Shown here in pieces: positions 7,404 to 15,480 of a stretch of DNA of 64,000 bases. The notes under the pieces were generated by a model. That model searched no databases. It worked only from the letters and a program-made list of their open reading frames with translations, and had not been told where the DNA came from. The stretch spans positions 1 to 64,000 of the forward strand of contig CANQQU010000001.1 of assembly GCA_947626085.1 (NCBI GenBank), read 5' to 3'. The translations under genes and the position numbers were made by a program. Position 1 is the first letter of the stretch; each line of letters starts with the position of its first letter. Origin of the DNA: an uncultured Oscillospiraceae bacterium. Lineage in GTDB: Bacteria; Bacillota; Clostridia; Oscillospirales; Oscillospiraceae.

Positions 7404-9589
7404 AATTTGGCCGCCGGCATACTGTTGCGGACCAGTACCGGGGAATGAACACCAGCATTATGGTCCCGCGCTATACGACGCCGCCGGAGCGGAACACCCG
7501 GGACTGGTTCGAGGCTTTTGGCAAGAATCCAAGGCTTGCGGTAGTGGACCGGATCGCGTCTGACCTCTCGACCTGTGCCGGCAAGCTGTACCGCATCGAC
7601 CCGGACACGGGAAAGGAGCAGGAGATCACCCAGCACCCCTTCCTCGATTTTATGGCCCACCCTAATCCGCTTTATGAGATGACGGCCGCCGCCTGCTGGC
7701 GGCTCCTGCAAATCTACCTGGAGCTCAAAGGTGAGGGGTATTTCATCTATGAGTTCGACAGCCTGGGCCGACCGGTCGAGATCTGGCCGCTCCCCACAAA
7801 CTGGGTGCAGCAGACGCCCTACTTGGGGTACCCTTACTACGAGATCAGGACCACCGGCGGGCTCATTCGAAAAATCCCGGTCGATGACGTGTTCTGTATG
7901 AAGGATCTTAACCCACTGGACCCCTACAAGCGGGGCCTGGGCGCGGCGGAAGCCCTGGCGGATGAGGTCGAAACTGACGAATACGCAGCCAAATTCCAGA
8001 AGAAATTCTTCTATAACGACGCCACACCGGCTACCCTAATTTCCATGCCTGGAAGCTCAAAGGATCAGCGAGAGCGTTTCCGAGCAGAGTGGACAGAGAA
8101 GTTTCGGGGCCCGTTCAATAGCCACGGCATCGCCACCATCGACGGGAACGTGACGGTCACGAAGTTGGCGGAGAATATGCGGGATATGGACATGACCGAG
8201 GGTCGGCGTTTCCTCCGGGACGCGGTTTTGGAGCATTTCGGCGTCCCTCGTGAGATCATGGGCATTACCGAGAGCAGCAACCGGGCCACCAGCGAGGCTG
8301 CGCAATATATTTATGCGCAAAATGTCCTTATGCCGCGACTTGGCCGCCGGGAGGAGGCCATCAATACCCAAATACTCCCCTTCTTTGGGGAGGGGCTTGT
8401 CTGGCACTTCGACGATATTGTACCTCGCTCTCAGGAGTTTGATAAGGCTAAGGCCATCGACGGCTGGAACGCCGGATTGTTCACTAAGGACGAGTCCCGG
8501 GAGCTGCTGGGGATGGAACCCGCACCGGACAACACTGGGAAGGTCTACAAGATCACCCTCTCCGATGTGTTCATCGGAGAGAAGGACGACCCCGCGCAGG
8601 CGGTCTATGACCTCATGGCAGAGCCGGAGGGCGGGGAGATCACCGGAAGTGGGACCGACCTGGAGATCACCGACGGCACCGGGGACATCGGAGCGGCCGC
8701 CGGCATGAGCGACGACCACCAGCGGGAGACCAAGGCCGCCGCAGAGGAGAAGGCCAGAGTACAGAACATTGGAAACCTCCTCGCTGCCGCTCAGAAGGCC
8801 CAGAGGGCAAAATTTGAAGTTGCGACTATGAAATACTTTCGGGCGCAGCAGGACCGTATTTCGGGCTCCTTGCGGGGCACAGAAAAGGCCGAAGGGAACG
8901 TGTGGGACCTGCTGAAGCCCTATATTGGCCAGACACAGGTAGAGGACGCCGCCGCCTGGGCCGCGTTGAGCGAGGAGGAGCAGAAAAAGCTCGTCGCCTC
9001 CTTCGTTGGCTCGCTGATTGACTGGCCCGGGGAGGAAAAGGCCCTGGAGGAGATTTTCAAGCCCCTTTGGAAACAGACCTACGACGCCGGGACCGAGCTT
9101 GCCCAAAGAGCCTACAATATCCGAGGCATAAAGAGACCGGAGCTTTTGAGCCATGCGAAGATCCGGGGCGGGCAGAGGATCCGCAACGTGACCCAGACCA
9201 CCAAGCACAACATCGCCCGCATCGTGAGCAACGGCATCGAGGCCGGTATCAGCCGGGAGCAGATGACCGACGAAATCCTCCAGGAGTATGAGATCCAGTC
9301 CAAGAGCAGGGCCCGCCTCATAGCTGACCAAGAGACCATCACCACCCTGGAAACCGGGCACTATGACATGATGCGCTCCAGCGGGGCGGTCACAAAGACC
9401 TGGCACCACCGCCGGCAGAAGAACCCCCGGGACGGGAGCGACGGCGGGCCCAATCACGTCGCCATGGACGGCGAGACCGTCCCCATTGACGCCCGGTTCA
9501 GCAACGGCCTCCGCTATCCCTGCGACCCGGAAGGACCGGCCAGAGAGACCATCAAATGCAGGTGCTACGTCACCTATAACCAGCAGTAA
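7391..9589 (+). CDS. Portal protein fused to a MuF head-morphogenesis domain
   Basis: Residues ~1-400 form an HK97-type portal (LAVVDRIASDLSTCAGKLY, then FGVPREIMGITESSNRATSEAA). A charged linker leads to a C-terminal MuF-like minor head domain ending in KTWHHRRQ...HVAMDGETVPIDARFSNGLRYPCDPEG and a CRC motif. The 732-aa length fits portal plus MuF, which are separate genes in most phages; there is no frame break between them. I prefer ATG 7391 over 7385 because AGGAGGTGG ends directly at 7385. The portal forms the DNA entry ring, and MuF is packaged in few copies. Confidence 0.85.
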   Translation: MAFLKFGRRHTVADQYRGMNTSIMVPRYTTPPERNTRDWFEAFGKNPRLAVVDRIASDLSTCAGKLYRIDPDTGKEQEITQHPFLDFMAHPNPLYEMTAAACWRLLQIYLELKGEGYFIYEFDSLGRPVEIWPLPTNWVQQTPYLGYPYYEIRTTGGLIRKIPVDDVFCMKDLNPLDPYKRGLGAAEALADEVETDEYAAKFQKKFFYNDATPATLISMPGSSKDQRERFRAEWTEKFRGPFNSHGIATIDGNVTVTKLAENMRDMDMTEGRRFLRDAVLEHFGVPREIMGITESSNRATSEAAQYIYAQNVLMPRLGRREEAINTQILPFFGEGLVWHFDDIVPRSQEFDKAKAIDGWNAGLFTKDESRELLGMEPAPDNTGKVYKITLSDVFIGEKDDPAQAVYDLMAEPEGGEITGSGTDLEITDGTGDIGAAAGMSDDHQRETKAAAEEKARVQNIGNLLAAAQKAQRAKFEVATMKYFRAQQDRISGSLRGTEKAEGNVWDLLKPYIGQTQVEDAAAWAALSEEEQKKLVASFVGSLIDWPGEEKALEEIFKPLWKQTYDAGTELAQRAYNIRGIKRPELLSHAKIRGGQRIRNVTQTTKHNIARIVSNGIEAGISREQMTDEILQEYEIQSKSRARLIADQETITTLETGHYDMMRSSGAVTKTWHHRRQKNPRDGSDGGPNHVAMDGETVPIDARFSNGLRYPCDPEGPARETIKCRCYVTYNQQ

Positions 9590-9601
9590 GGAGGGACCAC
9601 G

Positions 9602-10606
9602 ATGCAATTCACGCAAGAGGACGCGGCCACCGCCGCCCGTGCCATTGGTATAGACTTTACGGCGGAGAAATTCACGTTGGCAGACCTGACCGACGGAATG
9701 AACGCGGAGCTCCGTCATGGGACGAAGGCGGGAGTGGCCGACGTCACCCACAATGACCCCACAATGACGGCGAAACTCGCAGTAGCCAATCTGCGGGTGT
9801 CGCCGTCTTATTATTCCCAGCGCGTGGGGAAAAGCGCCTGGGAACGTTCCCTTGCACGGGGAGTAAAGCACAGAGGAGTAAAAACCGAGTACAAGACCAT
9901 CGCATTTGAGGTCGAGGACTACGACGAGGAGGAGGGTATCTTCTCCGGGTACGGAGCGGTTTTCTCCAACATTGACAGCGGCGGCGACATCATCGAGCCG
10001 GGCGCCTTCACGAAGACCATCGCCGAAGGCACTGGACGGGTGAAAATCCTGTCTGGGCATAACGATACGTTGCTACCTATCGGTGTCCCTGTTGAGCTGA
10101 GGGAGGACGCCAAGGGCCTCTATATGCGCGGAAAGATCAGCGATACCGCGCTGGGCCGGGACGTCAAGACCCTTATCAAAGACGGGGTACTGGGCGAGCT
10201 CTCCATTGGTTACGACCCGGTTGTCTTTGACTACGACGAGAGCGGCATCCGCCACCTCCGGGAAGTCAAGCTCTGGGAGATCAGCGTCGTAACCTGGGCT
10301 ATGAACGAGCAGGCAGTTATCACCGGCTACAAGGCGGACGATTTCGCAGCCCAGGTGGAAGCCACCGCGCAGAGCGTGGCGGAGGACATCAAGGCGGGCC
10401 GTAAAATCTCGGCCGCCCGGATGAAGTCGTTGAAGGAAGCCTGCACAGCGATGAAAACGGCCACGAAGCTGTTGGACAAGATCATCGCGGAGGCCCAGGA
10501 GGACGCCGGCAAGGGGACCACCCCGCAAGTGGCGCGTAAAACCATGCCGAGGGCGGCCAAGAAGGCGGCCCCGGCGCAGCAGACCCAAATCGAAATCATC
10601 ATGTGA
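9602..10606 (+). CDS. Prohead protease (HK97 U35 type) with an extra N-terminal domain
   Basis: The protease core runs from about residue 90 to 245. It has FSGYGAVFSNIDSGGDIIEPGAF, the catalytic-type His in LSGHNDT and Ser in GELSIGYDP. The first ~85 residues (AARAIGIDFTAEKFTLADLTDGMNAELRHG, then NDPTMTAKLAVANL) form a separate domain resembling the small DUF5661 family. The C-terminus is lysine- and alanine-rich. Its site, between portal-MuF and capsid, is canonical; it cleaves the capsid scaffold domain during maturation. Confidence 0.87.
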   Translation: MQFTQEDAATAARAIGIDFTAEKFTLADLTDGMNAELRHGTKAGVADVTHNDPTMTAKLAVANLRVSPSYYSQRVGKSAWERSLARGVKHRGVKTEYKTIAFEVEDYDEEEGIFSGYGAVFSNIDSGGDIIEPGAFTKTIAEGTGRVKILSGHNDTLLPIGVPVELREDAKGLYMRGKISDTALGRDVKTLIKDGVLGELSIGYDPVVFDYDESGIRHLREVKLWEISVVTWAMNEQAVITGYKADDFAAQVEATAQSVAEDIKAGRKISAARMKSLKEACTAMKTATKLLDKIIAEAQEDAGKGTTPQVARKTMPRAAKKAAPAQQTQIEIIM

Positions 10607-10624
10607 CAAGGAGGAAAAAACACA

Positions 10625-12226
10625 ATGCCTAATCCCAAGAAAACCGCCGGCGCCGTAGCCGGCAAGTCTTTGAAGATGTGCGCAGACGATCTCAAGGACC
10701 TTATCAAGAGCGCGGTCAAGGAAGCCATGGGCGCGGAGGAGAGCGCCGGCCTCGACGCTGACGACACCCCCCTGGAGGGCGTCACCGCCGGCGATGTGAT
10801 GGACATCATCACGCAGGCCGTCGCCTCCGCCGACGAGAAGCACAAGGCCCGCAAGGAGGCCGGCGAGGAGGTCGGGGATCTCACCCCTGACGAGATCGTG
10901 GCCGAGGCCGTCGCCCTGCTGGACGCCGTTTCCGCCGCTCCTGACGAGGGCGCGGAGGACGACACCGCCGACCCCGAGGGCAAGGAGGATCCCGACGCCG
11001 ATGGCGAGGGCAAGGAGGACGACGCCACCGACGGCGCCGCCAAGCGCCGCAAGGCCGCTCCCGCTGCCAGCCGGCAGCGCAAGACGGCCCAGACCGCCGT
11101 ACTCACCCCCACCCAGCGCAAGTATTCCAGCCTGTTCCTCTCCGCCGGCGCCGCCGCTGCAAAGCAGCAGAAGAAGATCCCGCCCATGGTCCAGCTCGCC
11201 CGGGCCATCAAGTGCCTGGACGTGTTCGGCCGGCATGACCCCGACCGGGCTGCCTTCTATGCCCGGAAGTATTACGACGACCAGGAGATGCACAAGGAAT
11301 TCAAGGCTCTCTCCGCTACCAATCCGGCCGCCGGCGGCTTCCTCATTCCCGAGGTCTATCTGGACGAGGTTATCGAGCTGCTTTACTCCAAGACCGTCAT
11401 CAAGGAGCTGGGCGCCCGGACCATTCCTCTGGAGACCGGCAACCTCAATATCCCCCGCATGACTTCCGGCACCCGGGCCACCTGGGGCGGTGAGGCTCGC
11501 AAGATCAAGTCCACCCAGCCCACCTTCGGCAACCTCCGGCTGTCCGCGAAGCGGCTGGAGGCCATCGTCCCCCAGACCCGCGAGCTCATTATGAGCACCA
11601 AGAACAGCGCCGACGAGATCTTCGCCGCCGACCTGTCCCGCCGGATGGAGCTGGGCCTGGATTGGGGCGGCCTCTACGGCGCCGGCGGCGAGTTCCAGCC
11701 CACCGGCATCGCCAACACCAAGGGCGTTGAGGTCGTGGACGCGACCAAGCTGGACGCCTCTCTCTCCGACGGCACCGGCAAGCTGACCGCCGATTTCCCC
11801 GTCTACATCAAGTCCCTGGTCCTTTCTAAGAACGTGGACGACCAGGCCCTCGGCTGGGCTTTCAACTCCTTCATGGAGGGGTATCTGATGAACCTCAAGA
11901 CCGAGGACGGGCACTACATCTACCGGGACGAGATGAACACCGGGAAGCTCCTGGGCATCTCCTACCGGACCACCAACCAGATCGTCACCGATCCCAAGAC
12001 CGGCACCACCGACATTTTCTTCGGCAACTGGGCCGATCTGATGATTGGCGACCAGATGGGCCTGGAGACCTACACCACCCTGGACGGCTCCTGGACCGAC
12101 GAGAACGGCGTCCAGCATAACGCCTTTGAGGAGAACCTCACCGGCACCCGGGCGCTGATGTACGACGACATTGGCGTCCGCCATGTCGAGAGCTTTGCCT
12201 ACATCAAGGGCTGCAAGGTTATGTAA
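10625..12226 (+). CDS. Major capsid protein, HK97 fold, with N-terminal scaffold (delta) domain
   Basis: This 533-aa protein has a long acidic, alanine-rich N-terminus (residues 1-~185) that would act as the cleavable scaffold. The HK97-fold core follows, with PAAGGFLIPEVYLDEVIELLYSKTVIKELGARTIPLETG, and it ends GVRHVESFAYIKGCKVM. The size and the adjacent protease fit internal scaffolding removed during maturation. AAGGAGG precedes the ATG. Codon use is extremely GC-rich, which creates long antisense shadow ORFs. Confidence 0.92.
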   Translation: MPNPKKTAGAVAGKSLKMCADDLKDLIKSAVKEAMGAEESAGLDADDTPLEGVTAGDVMDIITQAVASADEKHKARKEAGEEVGDLTPDEIVAEAVALLDAVSAAPDEGAEDDTADPEGKEDPDADGEGKEDDATDGAAKRRKAAPAASRQRKTAQTAVLTPTQRKYSSLFLSAGAAAAKQQKKIPPMVQLARAIKCLDVFGRHDPDRAAFYARKYYDDQEMHKEFKALSATNPAAGGFLIPEVYLDEVIELLYSKTVIKELGARTIPLETGNLNIPRMTSGTRATWGGEARKIKSTQPTFGNLRLSAKRLEAIVPQTRELIMSTKNSADEIFAADLSRRMELGLDWGGLYGAGGEFQPTGIANTKGVEVVDATKLDASLSDGTGKLTADFPVYIKSLVLSKNVDDQALGWAFNSFMEGYLMNLKTEDGHYIYRDEMNTGKLLGISYRTTNQIVTDPKTGTTDIFFGNWADLMIGDQMGLETYTTLDGSWTDENGVQHNAFEENLTGTRALMYDDIGVRHVESFAYIKGCKVM

Positions 12227-12239
12227 GGAGGGATAACCG

Positions 12240-12620
12240 ATGAAGCGTGAACTCATTCAGAACATCAAGGCAATCCCCCTGGAGGCCGACGAGGCTATCG
12301 ACCGCACCGGGTTCCTCTCCGCTGTGGTCGCCATCAAGCCCAAGGGCTCCGGGGACCTCACCATCAAGGTCACCCACGCCGACACCAAGGCCGGCGACTA
12401 CGCCGCCGTCGAGGACCCCATGCTGGTCGTCGGCGGCGAGGCCACGGTCAAGTCCGTGGCCTCCGGCGATCTGGTGAAGTTCGACCTGGACCTGGTCGGC
12501 TGCAAGCCGTTCATCAAGGTCGATTTCGAGGGCGACGGGGAAGGCAGCAGCGCCCCCGCCGTCATCGTCCTGGGGGATTCTACCCTGGCCCCCGTGGAGG
12601 ACACCCCCTCGGGGGAATGA
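12240..12620 (+). CDS. Probable capsid decoration / head-stabilising protein
   Basis: This 126-aa beta-rich protein (SAVVAIKPKGSGDLTIKVTHADT) lies directly after the capsid gene behind AAGGAGG. Position and composition fit a head decoration or fibre-base protein, but no diagnostic motif is visible. It overlaps the next frame by ATGA. Confidence 0.55.
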   Translation: MKRELIQNIKAIPLEADEAIDRTGFLSAVVAIKPKGSGDLTIKVTHADTKAGDYAAVEDPMLVVGGEATVKSVASGDLVKFDLDLVGCKPFIKVDFEGDGEGSSAPAVIVLGDSTLAPVEDTPSGE

Positions 12621-13015
12621 TAGGGGCTGACGCAATGCGCGTCACCGCCAAGGGTCAGCCCCTTTGTATTGGCGGTAGCAAGAGCGTGTCCGACCTGATT
12701 GGGGAGGACATCAACATCGAGTGGGACGGCGAGACCGGAGCAGTGACCGGCGAGCTGAAGCACGTCGAGGGCTGGCAGGAGTTTTCCAATGTTCCCGAGG
12801 AGCAGGAGGGCAACTTCTTCCCCATCACCCTTGACGCCTCGTACACCGGCAAGCCTATCACCGTAGAGAGGACCGAGGGCAAAGCCAAGACGGTCGTTGA
12901 CCGGAACTGGATTTTGCGTGTCCCCGACACCTCCACGGTGTTCACCTTCTCCGTAGACGGCGCGGCCATCTTCGCCCTGGATTTCTCCGGGGCGACCCTC
13001 ACGGGGGCCGACTGA
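12617..13015 (+). CDS. Phage structural protein of unknown function
   Basis: This frame of up to 132 aa starts in an ATGA overlap with the decoration gene. ATG 12635 is an alternative start giving MRVTAKGQPLCIGG. The composition is beta-rich with no hydrophobic segment. The position among head genes suggests a head or head-tail role. The stop overlaps the next small ORF as TGATG. Confidence 0.55.
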   Translation: MIGADAMRVTAKGQPLCIGGSKSVSDLIGEDINIEWDGETGAVTGELKHVEGWQEFSNVPEEQEGNFFPITLDASYTGKPITVERTEGKAKTVVDRNWILRVPDTSTVFTFSVDGAAIFALDFSGATLTGAD

Positions 13016-13146
13016 TGACGGCGCAGGAGATGGACGGCCCGCGTCCCGGCCCGACCAGCAATAAGAAGCGCTCACCCAAGGAGCGGAAAACCCCTGCAAC
13101 GTCCCCAGGGATGCCGCAGGAACCGCGCAAAGAGTTGAGCCGATAA
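13015..13146 (+). CDS. Small basic, proline-rich 43-aa phage protein
   Basis: This frame, too short for the ORF track, starts in a TGATG overlap and ends in TAA. The product is rich in Pro, Lys and Arg (RPGPTSNKKRSPKERK) and probably disordered. In this position phages often carry a small protein derived from a capsid-vertex or tape-related gene, but I recognise nothing specific. Support comes only from overlap and position. Confidence 0.4.
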   Translation: MTAQEMDGPRPGPTSNKKRSPKERKTPATSPGMPQEPRKELSR

Positions 13147-13150
13147 GTTT

Positions 13151-13182
13151 AACCCCTGGGCGGCAGACGCCGCCCAGGGGTT
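13151..13182 (+). terminator. Perfect 14-bp hairpin between head and connector genes
   Basis: AACCCCTGGGCGGC and GCCGCCCAGGGGTT pair perfectly around AGAC. There is no T-tract, and the next ribosome site (AGGAGGTG) follows at once. It may be an RNA processing or stability element that sets capsid versus connector dosage, rather than a true terminator. Confidence 0.5.
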
Positions 13183-13198
13183 CCCAGGAGGTGATACA

Positions 13199-13840
13199 GT
13201 GGCGTATCAGCCAGAGTTACGAGACAACGCACTAACCACCCTCGACGCTATCAAGGTATTTCTCGGCATTGACTCGGAGGACGTAGACGAGCGGAGGGAC
13301 GCCGCCTTGATCCAGCTTATCAATGCCGCATCTGCGTGGCTGGAAACGCAGCTCGGCCGGAAGCTCAAAAGGCAGACCTATACCCAGAAGTACAGCGCCT
13401 CCGGCACCCAGAAACTCGTCTTGGAGCATTACCCCATCGTGAGCATTGGACATATCCGGGATACGACCACGGGAGCGGAGATTACCGACTACGACTTCGA
13501 GGCTGAAGGGGAGATCGGTGTGGTGTTCCGGGAAGATGGCTGGACTTATCGGGGCCATATCGGGGGGCTTTCCTACGACTATATCGCCCCCCGGCGCTAT
13601 CTGGAGGTCAACTACACCGCCGGCTATGTACTCCCGCAGGATGCCACCGAGGAGAATCCGGCCACCCTGCCAGCAGACCTGGAGGCCGTCATTTGGAACA
13701 TGGTAGCCCAGCAATGGGCCATCATTGAGAACGACGCCGCCGGCCTCTCCGCTTTCTCGATTTCCGACGTGAGCTGGACCTTCGATAAGAACATCAGCAA
13801 CACATGGCAGTTGGTCATTTCCATGTATAGGCGGTGGTGA
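13199..13840 (+). CDS. Head-tail connector (gp6-like)
   Basis: This 213-aa protein starts with GTG after CCAGGAGGTG. Its N-terminal helical part (TTLDAIKVFLGIDSEDVDERRDAALIQLINAASAWLE) is the standard opening of gp6-like connector proteins that form a ring under the portal. A beta-rich part follows, ending with the typical VNYTAGY motif and the LPADLEAVIWNMVAQQW helix. Confidence 0.8.
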   Translation: MAYQPELRDNALTTLDAIKVFLGIDSEDVDERRDAALIQLINAASAWLETQLGRKLKRQTYTQKYSASGTQKLVLEHYPIVSIGHIRDTTTGAEITDYDFEAEGEIGVVFREDGWTYRGHIGGLSYDYIAPRRYLEVNYTAGYVLPQDATEENPATLPADLEAVIWNMVAQQWAIIENDAAGLSAFSISDVSWTFDKNISNTWQLVISMYRRW

Positions 13841-14589
13841 CGGTGAAGGTACTCAAAGACACCTTCCGGCCGGAGATGGAGCGCATCAAGCGCGAGCTCG
13901 CCGCCCTGCAGAAGCTGACCGTCCATGTGGGTATTATGGGGGATGCTGGGAGCGACCTACTGATGATAGCCGGGGTCCATGAGTACGGGGCTACAATTTA
14001 CCCGAAGAACGTCAAGAATCTGTCCATACCGCTGACCAAAGAGGCGAAAGAGGCCGGTTCTCCACGGAAGTTTGATGATTTGATGTGGGTTCCCGGCCAT
14101 GATCCTGGCGTTAGTTTTCTGGTCAGGCCTAAACGGAAGAAGGATAGGATACACCGGCAGATGCCGGAGAAGCCAGATCTCGGCCAAAAGCCTCAGCGGC
14201 ACGACGGCAAGCGTTCCAAAAAGAAAGGCGGCGGCGAGGAATTCAACTCCGACGATTACGAATGGCTGTATATGCTGGTCAAGAAGTCGGTTATCCCGGA
14301 GCGAAGTTTTATTCGAGCCAGCTATGACACTGGCAAGTCGGAGCTGGAAAGCAACTGTAAAAGGGCTATCGACGGGATCATCCGGGAAGGCTGGACGGCC
14401 CAGCAGGCCGCTGAGTATGTGGGCACATGGGCTGCGGAAATGACACGAAAATATCTAGGCGCCCTTAAATCTCCACCGAAAGCGGATGTCACCATGAAAA
14501 CAACCAATAGTTATGCGCTGCTCACAGACACGATAGGCAGAATTCAGAGCAGCATCACCTACCGCGTGGAAGGGGGCGACGGCGCATGA
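13834..14589 (+). CDS. HK97 gp10-like / neck protein
   Basis: This 251-aa protein contains VHVGIMGDAGSDLLMIAGVHEYGATI, the signature of gp10-like and Mu virion-morphogenesis proteins, then a basic insertion (RPKRKKDR..KRSKKKGGGEE). The IPERSFIRASYDTGKSEL segment is usual in the family. GTG 13834 overlaps the preceding stop; GTG 13837 and 13843 are also possible. It probably sits in the neck and controls tail attachment. Confidence 0.7.
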   Translation: MVTVKVLKDTFRPEMERIKRELAALQKLTVHVGIMGDAGSDLLMIAGVHEYGATIYPKNVKNLSIPLTKEAKEAGSPRKFDDLMWVPGHDPGVSFLVRPKRKKDRIHRQMPEKPDLGQKPQRHDGKRSKKKGGGEEFNSDDYEWLYMLVKKSVIPERSFIRASYDTGKSELESNCKRAIDGIIREGWTAQQAAEYVGTWAAEMTRKYLGALKSPPKADVTMKTTNSYALLTDTIGRIQSSITYRVEGGDGA

Positions 14590-14954
14590 GGACATGGAAG
14601 GGCCCCAAAATCCCCCGGGCCCTGCTCCACGATATGTTCGAGGTCCACACCGAGGGCGGGGAGTATGGCAAGGAGAGCGGCGGCCAGTGGCAGCCGGGAA
14701 AGCAGGTCGAAACGAAGTTCCAGGGCGCGGTCCTGCCTCTGAATAACGAGGATCTGCAGTACATGGACAGCGGGACCTACACCGTCAACGCCCAGAAGGT
14801 CTATACCAACGGCTATATGCTCCGCATCGGGGCGCAGTTCCGGGACGGCTACGACGGCCAGCTCTACACGGTCAAGCAGGAGCTCACCCACGGTCCCATC
14901 CACCCGTTGAAGCGGTACATGGTGGAGAAGAAGGGGGCGAGCAATCCGAAATGA
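14586..14954 (+). CDS. Putative head-tail adaptor / minor neck protein
   Basis: This 122-aa protein overlaps its neighbours on both sides by four bases (ATGA). It is beta-rich, with GTYTVNAQKVYTNGYMLRIGAQFRDGYDGQLYTVKQELTHG, resembling head-closure/adaptor proteins that interlock with the connector. No catalytic residues are expected. The function rests on order in the operon. Confidence 0.55.
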   Translation: MRTWKGPKIPRALLHDMFEVHTEGGEYGKESGGQWQPGKQVETKFQGAVLPLNNEDLQYMDSGTYTVNAQKVYTNGYMLRIGAQFRDGYDGQLYTVKQELTHGPIHPLKRYMVEKKGASNPK

Positions 14955-15475
14955 CCTTCACGCAGATAAGGAACAAGATCATTTCCCTGCTCTGGGACTA
15001 CCTGGAGCGCCCGGTCGTTCTAGCCGACCAAGTAGAGCCGGAGCTCGAATTTCCCTACGGGATCTACACGGTTACGACCCCATACGTCCCCCACATCGAG
15101 CAGGGGGACATCATCACGGCGGACGCCGGAGAAGGCGCCGTCACCATCACGCGGATGGAAATGCCCTCCGCTACGCTCTCCTTCACCTTTTGCAGCCAAA
15201 ACCGCACCGGGGACCAGGGGGAGACGATCAGCGGGGAGGATGAGGCCGCAGAGCTGGCAGACAGGGCCATCGGCTTTTTCCTTCACGCCGGCTACGACGA
15301 CTTTTCCCGACTTGGCATTACCATTGTGGACGTCGGGCAGGCTCAGAACCGGAGCACCCTCGTTATTGACGAGGCCGCCCGCCGGGTAGGCTTTGACGTC
15401 CGGATCCGTTACACCCGGCAGGACACCCGCAAGGTGTCCACCATCGAAACCGCACCCATCATCGAAAAGGAGTGA
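14951..15475 (+). CDS. Neck / tail terminator protein (LIC_12616-like)
   Basis: This 174-aa protein begins MTFTQIRNKIISLLWDYLERPVVLADQVEPELEFPYGIYTV and contains a strand-rich core ending with a conserved FDVRIRY segment. These features match the LIC_12616-type neck proteins found immediately before the sheath in contractile-tail prophages. It overlaps the preceding gene by ATGA. Confidence 0.7.
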   Translation: MTFTQIRNKIISLLWDYLERPVVLADQVEPELEFPYGIYTVTTPYVPHIEQGDIITADAGEGAVTITRMEMPSATLSFTFCSQNRTGDQGETISGEDEAAELADRAIGFFLHAGYDDFSRLGITIVDVGQAQNRSTLVIDEAARRVGFDVRIRYTRQDTRKVSTIETAPIIEKE

Positions 15476-15480
15476 AGCAC

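Noticed and set aside
8057-12256. Very long minus-strand ORFs (667 and 727 codons) opposite portal, protease and capsid genes
   Set aside because: They lie antisense to well-supported structural genes, have low-complexity Leu/Gly/Val/Arg composition, and lack ribosome sites. They are artefacts of GC-rich codon use.
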